From positions 124,001-188,000 of the forward strand of contig JAHDVF020001599.1 in the NCBI GenBank assembly GCA_022606425.2: a stretch of DNA of 64,000 bases, given 5' to 3'. This stretch comes from Lepidostoma basale. Lineage: Eukaryota; Arthropoda; Insecta; Trichoptera; Lepidostomatidae. The number at the start of each line of letters is the position of its first letter. Position 1 is the stretch's first letter. Made by a program: the position numbers and the translations under genes. This document shows positions 1 to 10,900 of the stretch, one piece after another. The notes beneath the pieces are model-generated. The model had not been told where the DNA came from. It made no database searches and saw only the letters and a list, made by a program, of their open reading frames with translations.

Positions 1-703
1 AAGTTACCATAGCTAACTTCAAATAGGTCAGGATAAGAATACACAGATATTTCCATGAGTTAGGTATTTGTTTATAATGTTTTTCCTTTTTTATGTATCA
101 AGTGTGTTCAGGGTATTCGAAGAGTTCTAAAATGTATCGTTTTGTAAATCTCTCACGGTGCTTATTTTAAATGAACGATTCTCTACCCCACTACAAATCA
201 ATAATTTCAAGTCAATAATTTAAAAAACAACGTAGTTATAAATTATGACTTTTTGCTAGCCCTGTGTCATTTAAGCGCGTGATCGGTTTAAAGGGGTGGG
301 AGATTTTACATCCACACATATAAAATGTATCTAAGAGTTCGTCATCAAATTAGAAAACTTTCTACTTTTAAACTTTGCAAACTTTAAGCTTCTTGGTTCG
401 TTCACAGAAATCATTTAATTAAAAAAATAAATATAATGTCTGCAAAACTGTCCAAGATTCATTTCGTAAATGCTTTCCTCACAATCACGTCACCGTTCCA
501 CGAAGTGATTATGACTCAAATTATTTATGCTAAATTAATTTATGGCAAATTAGATTTTATTTCGATTCCATCTTTTTCATCGTGTAAATGGCAAGCAGTT
601 AGAAACAATTAAGAGAAAGAAGCCGACCAAGGAATTCAGTTGGGTTGGGCGGCTTTTGGAAAATTACGTCATGTTCTCACCTCTCAAGTTCTCACATTGT
701 TCC
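1..703. other. AT-rich intronic or upstream DNA, nothing recognised
   Basis: No coding exon, RNA gene or clear repeat is visible. It lies upstream of the first visible exon, so it is probably intron. Confidence 0.5.
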
Positions 704-993
704 CACAATGCCTCAAGACTAAAGATTTCAACCAGTGAGTCTGGCCAGTCATGGCGCACGGAGCCGACACGTGGACACTGACAAAAGGTCTAGTCTACAG
801 ATTAAAGGTCGCGGAAAGCGCCATGGAAAGAGCCATGCTTGAAATAACCTTGAGGGACAGATTTAGAAACGAATTTATTTAACAACAAACCAAGGTGACT
901 AAGGTGGCTCTAAGTATAAGCTGGCTGAAGTGGCGATAGGCTGGCCATATCTGTCGGAGAACCGATGGCCGATGGGGGAGATGGGTTCTGCTA
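704..993 (+). mobile_element. LINE-B (RTE-like) 3' coding fragment
   Basis: Degenerate reading: WTLTKGLVYR, then LEITLRDRFRNEF and RRTDGRWG. It is closely related to 43040-43500, but has an in-frame stop after NEFI and is broken off in the DGRWG region. Both copies begin at the same sequence, CCACAATGCCTCAAGAC. The end of an RTE-type reverse transcriptase ORF is the likely source. Confidence 0.75.
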
Positions 994-1180
994 ACAACAC
1001 TCGAGTACAAGTCTTCATAAATATGACAGTTTTACAAGGGGCAGGCGAAGTGTGTGGCCGAGTATTTGACGTTTCGTAATTTAAAAAAATAAAATTAATA
1101 TGTAATTAAATTTCATTAATAAAAAAAACTGCTTTTTTGCACGTTTTACGGAAAATAACCCAAAATTAGGGTGATTAAAT
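994..1180. repeat. Dispersed repeat, inverted copy at 28545-28735
   Basis: The stretch containing CTTCATAAATATGACAGTTT, GGGGCAGGCGAAGTGTG and GACGTTTCGT reappears in reverse complement at 28545-28735. No coding content was recognised. Family unknown. Confidence 0.7.
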
Positions 1181-2290
1181 GTCAGACGAACTAGTAGAGT
1201 TTATCTAACACAATAAAACTTATGGTGGTAGTGGAAACAAAAACAAACATTTCGAAGTTATTTAAATTATGTTCTAAAACATTTATCGCCAGTTTTGACA
1301 TGATAATGTGGTGATGTTATCCTGGCCTCATCTCTCATCGCCGTATCTATCATTAATCTCAGTAATCCCGAGTTGAAACGTATCCTATGTTTCGCTTCTC
1401 ATTAGGAACAGCCTCCGAGTTTAAGTTATAGAATATTTCCGTTCAGTGTTAGTACGGGGCGGTACGTGTCGGGGTGGTCCTGAGAGGGGATGATTCTGAA
1501 AGCTTCGGGGAGGATTCCCAATCTCCGGTGATGATAACATCTTCAGATTCTCGGTTTAATATCTGCGTAACACATCCGTTTGAGATGGAACTTAAAGTAG
1601 AGTAAATTGAGCCAATTTCGATTCCCACGACTAATATTATGATATTTATGTAAGGATGTTTCTTAACATTACTTACTAGATATTTTAACAAATGTGTTAT
1701 TTAACATTATATTTAAAGCAAAAAAAACTTTTAAATCGTACAATTAATTTGCTTGCATACACGACTTAAAGGTGAAGGCAATATTGTTAAACATATAAAA
1801 AACAAAAAAAAAATAGTAATCTTTTATAGAGTAAAAAAATACATTTTATGAACAATTTAATTAAATAATGTTTATGTATTGTAAATACATATAAAATTAC
1901 AGTAAGAATAAACATGTTTTACATTACAAATGAGATGAATACCTATTATGAATTATTAGTTTATACTTTTTATGCATTATCGCTGGTTTTTAGGTTTTAA
2001 AACAATTTTTTAATTGTGTTATTTATTATTTGTATAAAGATAACGAACAATTACATATAAGTGATAAATTTAAATAAATTTTTATTGAAAATAAACGCAG
2101 TAACATAAAATTACGAAAAATCCATATTGGACATCATTGATCCTCAAAATATATAATACAATAATTAAAAAAAATATATGTTGTTTATGAAACCTCCTTT
2201 AGGCTAAAACGTCACTTATATAGAATAAAATATTTATCGTTTTATGAAAAATTATGTAAACCTCTAAATTTGAATAACTAATGTGAATGA
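1181..2290. other. AT-rich DNA, no gene seen
   Basis: A GC-richer patch at about 1440-1580 reads open for 80 codons on the minus strand but has no recognisable domain or splice context. The rest is low-complexity AT. Confidence 0.4.
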
Positions 2291-2480
2291 AAAAGTCTAA
2301 TTATATTCAATGTTAATGACATGTTTCGCGTTGCATTTGATAATGCATTAGAAAAGCTTGGCATGGTTCGTCTTCTACTTCTCTTTTTAGACATTTAATC
2401 TGTTCCTTTTGAAAAGTTGTAGTTGATGATTAAAATGCCATTTCCATAAAAATTAATAAAACTTTTAAAACACATACGTC
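2291..2480. repeat. Degenerate palindromic repeat of the CATG hammerhead family
   Basis: It contains GACATGTTTCGCG at about 2319 on the minus-strand hammerhead side and the family end sequences seen at 7359-7533 (AATGAAAA..GTCTAA and CATACGTCTTCATTCATA). The right-hand ribozyme half is eroded. Confidence 0.5.
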
Positions 2481-2923
2481 TTCATTCATACTTTTTTTCC
2501 ACAAAAATTATATAAAGTTATCTAAAGCAAAAGCTACTTTGATGTTTTAAAAGATTCTAAGGTACTTTTTAACTCTGTTTTTACAAGTAGAGAAAAGTTT
2601 CAATCTACACACGTGTTAACTTGAAAAAAAAAAGATTAAATAGCAGCCGTACTACCCTATCTTCTTAAACGGTTATAGCGATATTAATCTAACGACGATC
2701 ATAATATTCCTACCGGAAATGAAGATAATTTTGGTTATTTGCTTAAGCTGATCACTTTGTTGGGTTTCTCACAAGAGTTCATCTCAGTTCATCTCGAAAT
2801 CCAAAATGGGTGCCCTCGAAACCATATATGAGCCGAACCCAAACATGAAATCAACGAACGAAAATGTCTGCGAACTTATTTCTAGTACCTATACAGAATA
2901 ATTTATATTCAATTATTTTTAAA

Positions 2924-3245
2924 GCAATCCATTGTTTTGGCCGAAACACTATGTTTTTTCATCATTATTAATTTTTTTAATTTCAAAACACTATGCGTAT
3001 CACTATATTTTTATTTCTGAGATTGTCTGTTTCAACAACCTATGTTGGCATCATCAGAAATGTTGGCATCACAAATAACTAAATTTTCAACAAATCCCGT
3101 CACATAACTGACTTCACTTACATGACTAACCCAGCTAACGAATTTTGTTCTCCAAATGATGATACCCCTGATGATGCCAAAATATGTAAGCAAAATAATT
3201 AAATTTTGATACGTATAATAACAGTGTTTCAAATTTCAATATTTA
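2924..3245. repeat. Palindromic element of the CAGCTG hammerhead family (degenerate)
   Basis: It starts with the family end CCATTGTTTTGGCCGAAACA and finishes with the inverted end ...GTTTCAAATTTCAATATTTAAAAATGTTGAAG. It encloses a minus-strand hammerhead-like motif at 3023-3058 and a broken plus-strand core at about 3170. Confidence 0.55.
3023..3058 (-). ncRNA. Hammerhead-ribozyme-like motif
   Basis: On the minus strand: core CTGATGA, stem II GCCAACATAGGTTGTT (partly paired), then GAAAC. Stem III reads CAGACA, so the CAGCTG palindrome is lost. Probably inactive. Confidence 0.5.
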
Positions 3246-3268
3246 AAAATGTTGAAGTTTCATATTTT

Positions 3269-3512
3269 CAAACTATCTTAGTGACCCTTTTTTAATTTTA
3301 TTTAGAACGCATTCATCTGCATTATATTCCTTTTCAACTTTTACGGTATTTTATCATACATTGTTTTTCCAAGCATTCTTCTAAATGATCTTATTTCTAC
3401 GCCATTTTTTCTGATTTTAAACTTCTTCTGCCAACTCCAAGCTTCACTTACATATAAGAGTCGGCACTGGAACCACGGTGTGCACTAACATCTTTGATTC
3501 AGTCGATATATT
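3269..3512 (-). mobile_element. LINE-A fragment
   Basis: The minus strand contains decayed versions of the LINE-A segments AWSWQKK.., RRMLGK and GSLRWF, matching 48628-49125. Several frameshifts are present. Confidence 0.7.
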
Positions 3513-3652
3513 TCTCTTTTTGGAATTTGCAAATCATCTCATTGAAAGAGATCATTCGTTGAACAAAGATAACGGCGTTGAAATTTTACACATAAATAAT
3601 AATATAATTTTAATAAGAAGCCATTACTTGGTGGTTGGACATATTTAACAAT

Positions 3653-3828
3653 TAATTAAACACTTTTTGTGCTTGGTATACAACCACTTTGTTTGTGAGG
3701 ATAAGGGCCTACCGGTTTCGCTCTATGCGAGCTTCTTCGGGGTTTAAGACATACTGTGTATGGGTAAAGCCCCCATCCTCACAAATAAAGTGGTTGTATA
3801 CCTAGTACGAAAAGTGTTTAATTAAGTG
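3653..3828. repeat. Element with about 50 bp inverted ends carrying one hammerhead-like motif
   Basis: The left end (CACTTTTTGTGCTTGGTATACAACCACTTTGTTTGTGAGGAT, 3661-3702) is repeated inverted on the right (3775-3818) with few mismatches. The AATTAA flanks also mirror each other. The interior holds a minus-strand hammerhead-like motif at 3709-3742 and no ORF. Confidence 0.7.
3709..3742 (-). ncRNA. Hammerhead-ribozyme-like motif (stem III CCGG)
   Basis: Minus strand: core CCGAAGA (consensus CTGANGA), stem II GCTC-GCATA-GAGC, then GAAA, self-complementary CCGG, and TA at the cleavage position (GTA is an allowed triplet). Stem I is short (CC/GG). Confidence 0.6.
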
Positions 3829-4032
3829 TTAATAATATAATTGTTACTTTACATAATTTAGATATTTTGGAAATCAAGAAGGCATTTAAAAACAAGAAAG
3901 ATATTATAAACAACCAACTAAACTTAACTCCTAGTCCCATCATTGATTTTTTCCCCTTCCCCTGTATCATACTCTGGCACTTAATTTACCCTTTTCTCTT
4001 TCCGCTTTTTCACTCGTCATTTATTATAATAG

Positions 4033-4262
4033 TTACTAACTAACCATCACGCCGTCTCCCCGAAAAGGTAGGCAGAAAGAATGGACTGTCACACTTTAAT
4101 CTATGCGGCACTCCATCCTTCTCTTTTCGCCCCCGCGAGAGACGCGGTGTGATAGGTTGCGAACTTCATCGCCACCAATAGGCATCTCCCGCGCACACTT
4201 CGATCGTTCAACGTCAACATAATAAATCTAAAACAAATTTTATAAAATACAATGATATGAAA
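4033..4262 (-). mobile_element. SINE-T copy
   Basis: Read on the minus strand: AT-rich head, body GTGTGCGCGGGAGATGCC..GTTCGCAACC..CGCGTCTC..GAAGGATGGAGTGCCGCA, then the LINE-A-type end CTTTCTGCCTACC..GGCGTGATGGTTAGTTAG. Compare copies at 10680, 35492, 38497 and 54697. Confidence 0.8.
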
Positions 4263-4372
4263 TAAAATATAATAGTAATAACTCAATATCATTTAACTGT
4301 TAAAATTCATACACCGAAGAATGGAAGTTTTAGTAATAACTCAATGTAATTTAAATGTTAAAATTCACATAG

Positions 4373-4408
4373 GAAGAAGGGAAGTTTGTGTCCCGAAACA
4401 TGTTTGTG
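4373..4408 (+). ncRNA. Hammerhead-like motif, degenerate
   Basis: GGAAGAAGGGA..TCCC followed by GAAACATGTT. Stem II is GGGA/TCCC with a large loop, and stem III is CATG. The core is imperfect (GGAAGA for CTGAAGA). A related inverted pair lies at 48444-48560. Confidence 0.45.
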
Positions 4409-4815
4409 AAATGCGCAAAAAGTGTTGTGATAATACAATGTTTCCAAGAAGTAATTCAAAAGTGAATCCACAACACAACGTAATGGCCAATATATAGAAG
4501 AGATATTCTCGTACATGTATTTCTTTTTGCAGTATTGGTTTTGAGTGCACCATTTATTTTGTTGTATAGCGGAATATTTAATTGAATCGCCGTCTTACAT
4601 TTCTTTATTCTTCGATACTTTAACAAGGCCAAAATGACTCCATGCGCTAAGAATAATAATGGTTCAGATCGTGGCTAGGATTATTAACATGCTACCTGGA
4701 AGATAAGAAACCATGCGTTTTGTTGCTTAGATTAAGCATGTGGATAATTTATTGTATTTATATTTATGAAGCAGAAATGTATACTGAATTAATATACCGC
4801 GTTTTTTCCTTACAG

Positions 4816-4951
4816 GTCTCAGATTCTGATGATAGACGAGTGACGCTGATAGGGGTACGCAGAGAACTGGCAGGGGAGTACCAGTGTGAAGTATCAGCAG
4901 ATGCCCCGTTATTTCATACGGATATTAAGTCCGCTGAAATGATAGTAGTCG
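4816..4951 (+). CDS. beat: beat-family exon: end of Ig domain 1
   Basis: The acceptor is a pyrimidine tract ending TTACAG at 4810-4815, and the donor is GTAAGT at 4952. The exon starts in phase 0 (VSDSDDRRVTLIGV) and ends in phase 1 after VIV-type strand G (MIVV). It carries the Ig F-strand signature ELAGEYQCEVS with the second domain cysteine, then ADAPLFHTDIKSAEM. This matches the end of Ig1 in insect Beat proteins. The preceding exon, which should carry the first Ig1 cysteine and tryptophan, was looked for in 1-4800 and not found. Confidence 0.9.
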
Positions 4952-7900
4952 GTAAGTAAATTTACTATCTAAAGCCTAGGTTCTCAAAGTGCGCGATAAC
5001 GCCCTCTTGTGGGCGTAGACTTTCAGGGGGGCAGTTTGAGACCCAGAAAAAATAGAGAGCGTGGGCAGTAAAAATTATAATCCAAAAAGACAAAAAAACA
5101 CGATAGTCACGTAGGTATTAATAAAGCAAATTAACATACCTCTCTCGCTTCCTCTATATTCAAACGTCGTCATATGCATGATCGTCAATTCTGCCGACTT
5201 CGAATGTGCCCGCCATTCAGTATTTGATTAATTTGGTCATGCCATGCTTTATTTGATCTTCTACGACTTCTCTTTCCACACACATTGCTTGAATACAATA
5301 TTTTAACCATTATTCTCTCGTCCATTCGTTCCATATGTCTAAACCATCTCAGGGATCCTTTTTTTAATGTTACTTATGATGCAATCATCTACCTTACATT
5401 TCTTCGTTCGGTATTCTACCATATGTCGTTTTGAGATACATAAAAGATTTAATAATATTTTAAAATTTAACTATGTGTTTCTAAATATTTGGAATAACTC
5501 TTATGTGAGGGGGGCATTAAACGTTTATTTTTCTTGTAACGGGGGCGGTGGCCCAGAAATGATTGGAAACCTATGATCTTAAGCTTTCACGCTTTTATAT
5601 CATGCAGATAACTTTCTGTGCTCAATGTCGGACATTGAAGTAAAATTTATTTGACATACAGGGTTAGGGTATGAAAGAGCTGAAAGGGTTGGATGTAGGT
5701 GCCAAAATTATAATAGAGTGTCAGTAAACTATCTATTGTATGACGATAATTCTGTACTATTTGCATATAACGAGGATAAACTAGAAGTCCTGGTGTCAAG
5801 TATGTATTAGGTATGCATGCAATATGATCCGATTATGAATAAATCTATGTTTCATTATTTTTAGTTTACTTTCTCACCCGGACGAAAGTGAAACCGGTTG
5901 GTGTTAACAAATAAAGTAGTTTAGATACAAAAATGTATCATAAAGAATTAATTGTATCTCAATAGAGACGAACATGTAAATTATTTGGAAACAGAATATG
6001 GTGGTCGAGGCGTTTACAGGACATATGACCTGTCATTGGTTGGGTTAAGCGATCGTTTTTTTGTAATACAACATTTCCCATTCCTCCTTTCTACGAACAC
6101 CATGTCTGACAAATTATTTGAAAGTTGTACAATATATATATGCTACCATGTTGAGAAACATTTCACATATTCTAGTTCAATCTACACTAGCGCCATCTAT
6201 TGAGACTAGAGGTAAGCATTAAGCAGAAAACTTTATTAATGTAATGTGAAAGGCTATCATCATTATTATCACATATTACTTGATAACGCCTTGGAAAAAT
6301 CTCCAAATTATTTAAATTTTTAATTTGACCAGTTTTTATACAACATTAAGTTTTTTGAATTAATACAAATACTTGTGGTCAAATACTGGATTTTACCCAT
6401 AACGGGTGTATTAATCATTAAGAATTAGTTGTAGGTATCTCAATAGAGACGAAGATGTAAATTATTTGGAAACAGAATATGGTAACAACAAATGTGTATT
6501 ATTATTTTATTAAATGTCACACCACAAATTAAGTGCTTCACACGAAATTTGAAATAAAACAGACAATATATTAAACAGACGTTTTCATTTGCATTATTTA
6601 AATCGATTCATGAAATTTAATTGTATCTCTATAGAGACGAAGATGCAAACTGGAAATTGAATATGGTTGATCAAGGTGTTTACAGAACTTATGACCTGTC
6701 ATTGGTTGGGTTAAGCGCACGCTTTATGTAATTACAACATTCCCCATTCTACCTTTTTCTTTATGACCATGTAAGACAAATTTTTGGAGGTTGTATATAT
6801 GCTACAAATCTATACTTATCTTCACATGTCAGTTTCAATACGCCATCTATGTAGATTTGATAACATATGTTAATCTTTTTTAAGATTAATCCATATAATC
6901 CACACACTAACGCCATCTATGGAGATTATTTTTTAGCATTTAGCAAACTACTTTATTAACACAATGTGAAGGCTATCGCCATTGGCGCATTGTTTAGAAG
7001 CCGCCTGGAGATATCACTCCTATCTATATGCCAAAGAATTGACCAGAATGATTACAAATATTTTTGAGAATGTATATTTATACTTGTACACGAATCCTGG
7101 ATTTCACCCATGGTGGGTGATTAATTCACCCACCATGGGTGAAATCCAGGATTCGTGTACAAGCATAAGTATACATTCCCAAAAAATAAATAAATTCAGT
7201 ATATTCTCAACATTTAAATATATTACCATTATTTAACCATACTCAGTTCAATTCCAACCTACATATAACCTTTTACGTTTCTATTTTGTTGTTAAAAATA
7301 TAATTTCAACATATTTATTGTTTCTTGAACAATGATGTAAAACTCCATATTAAATTATTAATATGAATGAAAACGTCAGTTTTCTAGAATTTTTAATATA
7401 TTTTATGGGAATGACATGTTTCGCCCTTCTAAGGCATTAAAAACATTTGATAATGCCTTAGAAGGGCGAAACATGTCTTTCCCATAAAATATAATAAATC
7501 TTCTAGAAAACTGACGTTTTCATTCGTATTAATTATATAGTTTAAACAATTAAAATATAAAGTTATTTGATCACCCGGTATAATCTTTAGTAGATGCGAA
7601 ACCAGTTGGTAATTAAAAAAAGAAAATTTAACAAGTTTTTAACAATAATAAAAAAATGGATAAATAAATTTCTTCTTCTTCTTTTCGGCGCTACGTTCCG
7701 GTGTGGGACTTGGCATCCTCCACATTCTTCAGATCTTTCCGATTTTTCCTAGTCCATTATAAGGTTTTTATTCTTTTTTATTTTATAGATTTAACAATTT
7801 TAATAATCGTTATTTCTCGGTCTCTGCGTACGGTAGACTATTCCAAAAATGTTATTTAGGAATAATTTTTCAAAATAATGTTTGCTTAGAGTTTCAGCGA

Positions 7901-10900
7901 AAGGGATAATATATCTGAACTGTTGTGGAGATTCAGAATTGCGTAAAACAACTAAATTTTATTGCTTAGAGAAAAATCTTGGGCGAAATTTATTTTGCAT
8001 AACAAAAAATTCCTATGTAATACTTATCTCGGGGCCTGGTATTTCTCTGGTTTTTCCTTTTAAAAACTCATGCGTTCAACCCTTATGATGAAATTTATTT
8101 CGCGAATAACATTATGTTTGTTTAACACCGGAAATAATTTAGGCGACATTATTTTTATTTTACAACATCCGCAGAGACGGGGGCGGGGGTGGCCCGCCAG
8201 GGGGTTGGTTGAGGAAACCTTTTCTTTAAATATGTAGGGCCGAGATAAAACATTTACAATTACATTCGCGAACCGGCGGGGATCGGAAGTTTTCATTCGT
8301 TTTATTTTTCTTTCGTCAAAGACCGCAGTTCAAATGAAGCCCCCGCGAAATCTTGGTACCTATCCAGAAAATTTTTATTCATTCAATTTTTTGTGGAAAG
8401 TTTATTCATAAGTATGGCCCTTTTTGCTTTATGTGGGACGTGTTATAATAAAATAAGGCAAATTCTTAAACAAATCATCAGAAGTATGGTTGTATATTTT
8501 TATGGAAGTAAAAGTAATATTTTCCATAATGAAAACAAAAAAAAAACTAACTAACTAACTAACTTACCATCACGCCGTCTCCCCGGAGGGGTAGGCAGAA
8601 AGAATGGAACGCCACACTGTTCTGTCCTGACATACGTCTCTCGATTTCTCTACATTCATACATCTTGTCATGCACGCACGTCGATTTTTCCGACTCCTCA
8701 CGTGACCGACATTTAATATTTGATTGATTTGATCGTGCCACGTTTTTCTCGGCCTTCCTCTATTTCTAGCTCCGTTCACGCTGTTTACATATACCTTCTT
8801 TACCATTCTGTCTTCACTCATTCTTTCATATTTGATTGATTTGATCGTGCCACGTTTTTCTCGGCCTTCCTCTTTTTCTAGCTCCGTTCACGCCGTTTAC
8901 ATATACCTTCTTTACCATTCTGTCTTCACTCATTCTTTCCATGTTTGTTGTTTTTGAAAATGCCTTAGAAGAGCGAAACATGTCATACATAAATGTTCTA
9001 ATAAACCTCTTTGAAAGCTATCGTTTTTCATACATATTAATAAATTAAGTAATATTTTTCGTTAACAGAGTTTTTAAGAAGTGTTTGAAACATTCTTATA
9101 AATAAAAATAGCAAGTTATTAAAAATCAATAAGTCATCTGTTCTAACTTATACGGGCAAAAATATTCTGAATTTGTTTTTATGTTAATAAATATTTTTTA
9201 CTGTTTAATTTGGAATACTGTTTATAATATTACAATATTTTTTTTAATTTTAATTGTCGTAAAATCTCATGATTATAACACTGTATTATTCCAACATAGG
9301 TTGGCGAAATAGCTATTGTGACAATTTTATATCTATTAAATAAATAAAAATTTATATTATATTATCAACAAACAATATAAGAATGATAGAATACACCAAA
9401 TAAACTTGAAACCAATGAATGATACAAATGATACAAATTAAATTGAACAATATCAATATCAAATTATATTGAAGTATTGTAGTATTTCCGCCAAAACAAT
9501 GAATTATCATCAATGAATTATCATTTGATTTACGTATTTTAACGAAACGGTAAATAAATGATAATTAGAAATATGAAACAGAAAAATGCTGTATAGTTCA
9601 GATATGAAAAAAGCAAAACTGAGCAAAAAATCAGCATTATTGATTGATTTATTGTTTCTGGAACAATTATGAATTCGATATCAAAAAAATATTACGAATA
9701 AAAAACGCCGGTTTTCAAGAATTTTATTATAATTTATGGGAATTACATGTTTGATCATACTCTAAACAGACGAAAGATGTCATTCGCATTAAATATAATA
9801 AAACTTCTAGAAAACAGACGTTTTCATTCGTATCAATAATTATTGATCGTACTTCAAGATCCAAAATACCTATATTGTGCTATCCCGAATACATGCGAAA
9901 GTAAATTTTAATGAATACATGTATATCATTTTGTCTTAACTAACAACAACAAACGATCTCGCGCTTTTTTCCAGAAGGGGTAGGAAGAGAGGATGGAGCG
10001 ACACACTACTCTTTCCTGATACTATAGTGATACTCTAGTTTCCTTCACCTTCATTATTTTAATACTAACAATTGTTTTAATTGCATATGGGATAAGTATG
10101 TTGTTGTCATGATTATCATATTTCTTGTGGTCTATCCAGGTCTTTGTGACCGGTTCTCGGTCGCCACTTAAGGGTGCGCATCTGGTCTACCAATCAATCG
10201 TTGGGCTTACTGTATGGCTGACCCAATTCTACTTTTTCGAAGCTATTTTTCACACTGCAATAAAAACGTTGGTCCTTTCTCTGATTATCAATTTCATTTT
10301 CTGTCTCACGGACTGATGTTCAACATCCACCTCTCCAATGTTTCTTTTTTTATTTAGTAGATAAATACATTTTTATTTTGATATCAATAAAGGTGTCAAA
10401 CAGGGTTGCGTAATGTCCCCGGGGTTATTTAATCTGTATATGGACAAATGTTGAAAATAAATACAAAATGTAGAAATACAATTTTATATTAACTAGTAAT
10501 ATTTTTGAAATAAATACCAACAATGATCACATAATTGAAACTATTAAGAAAAAAACAGAAGATGGCAGCGAGCTGCCAAAACCCGGTCGAAGCCATAAAA
10601 CCAAGTGGACATTAAATACATGTTATAAAGTTTTTTTTTTCATTATTTATGTTAACATTGTTCTTTTTGTGTTAAATTATTTTTATTTTGTTATTTTATT
10701 TTATATCATTATATTTTAGATTATTTGTTTTAAATTTATTTTTTGGGTGTCGGACGATCAAAGTGTGCGCGGGAGATGCCTATTGTTGGCGATGAGGTTC
10801 GCAACCCATCACACCGCGTCTCCCGCGAGAGAAAAGAGAAGGATGGAGTGCCGCATCATTAAAAGTGTGACAGTCCATTCTTTCTGCCTACCCTTTCGGG

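Larger units (their letters stand above)
7359..7533. repeat. Palindromic element with two outward-facing CATG hammerhead-like motifs
   Basis: The arms (about 82 bp each) begin ATGAATGAAAACGTCAGTTT on the left and end with the inverse on the right, almost perfectly complementary. A minus-strand motif at 7413-7440 and a plus-strand motif at 7447-7477 face outwards. Related degenerate copies lie at 2291, 9660, 11895, 35915 and 60448. Confidence 0.8.

Noticed and set aside
1449..1691. 80-codon minus-strand open frame with a hydrophobic N-terminus
   Set aside because: No recognisable domain, no splice signals, and a start in AT-rich DNA; more likely chance.
1..4800. Upstream beat exon (first half of Ig1)
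   Set aside because: Searched for a Cys..W.K-type Ig1 start with splice sites; none found, so it is presumed outside the window.
5870..5902. GAAACCGGTT next to CACCCGGACGAAAGTG as a hammerhead
   Set aside because: GAAA and CCGG are present, but there is no stem II hairpin or CTGANGA core. The related scrap at 7570-7600 was rejected for the same reason.
10125..10316. 63-codon frame with hydrophobic stretches
   Set aside because: No domain and adjacent to a LINE RT scrap in another frame; probably chance.
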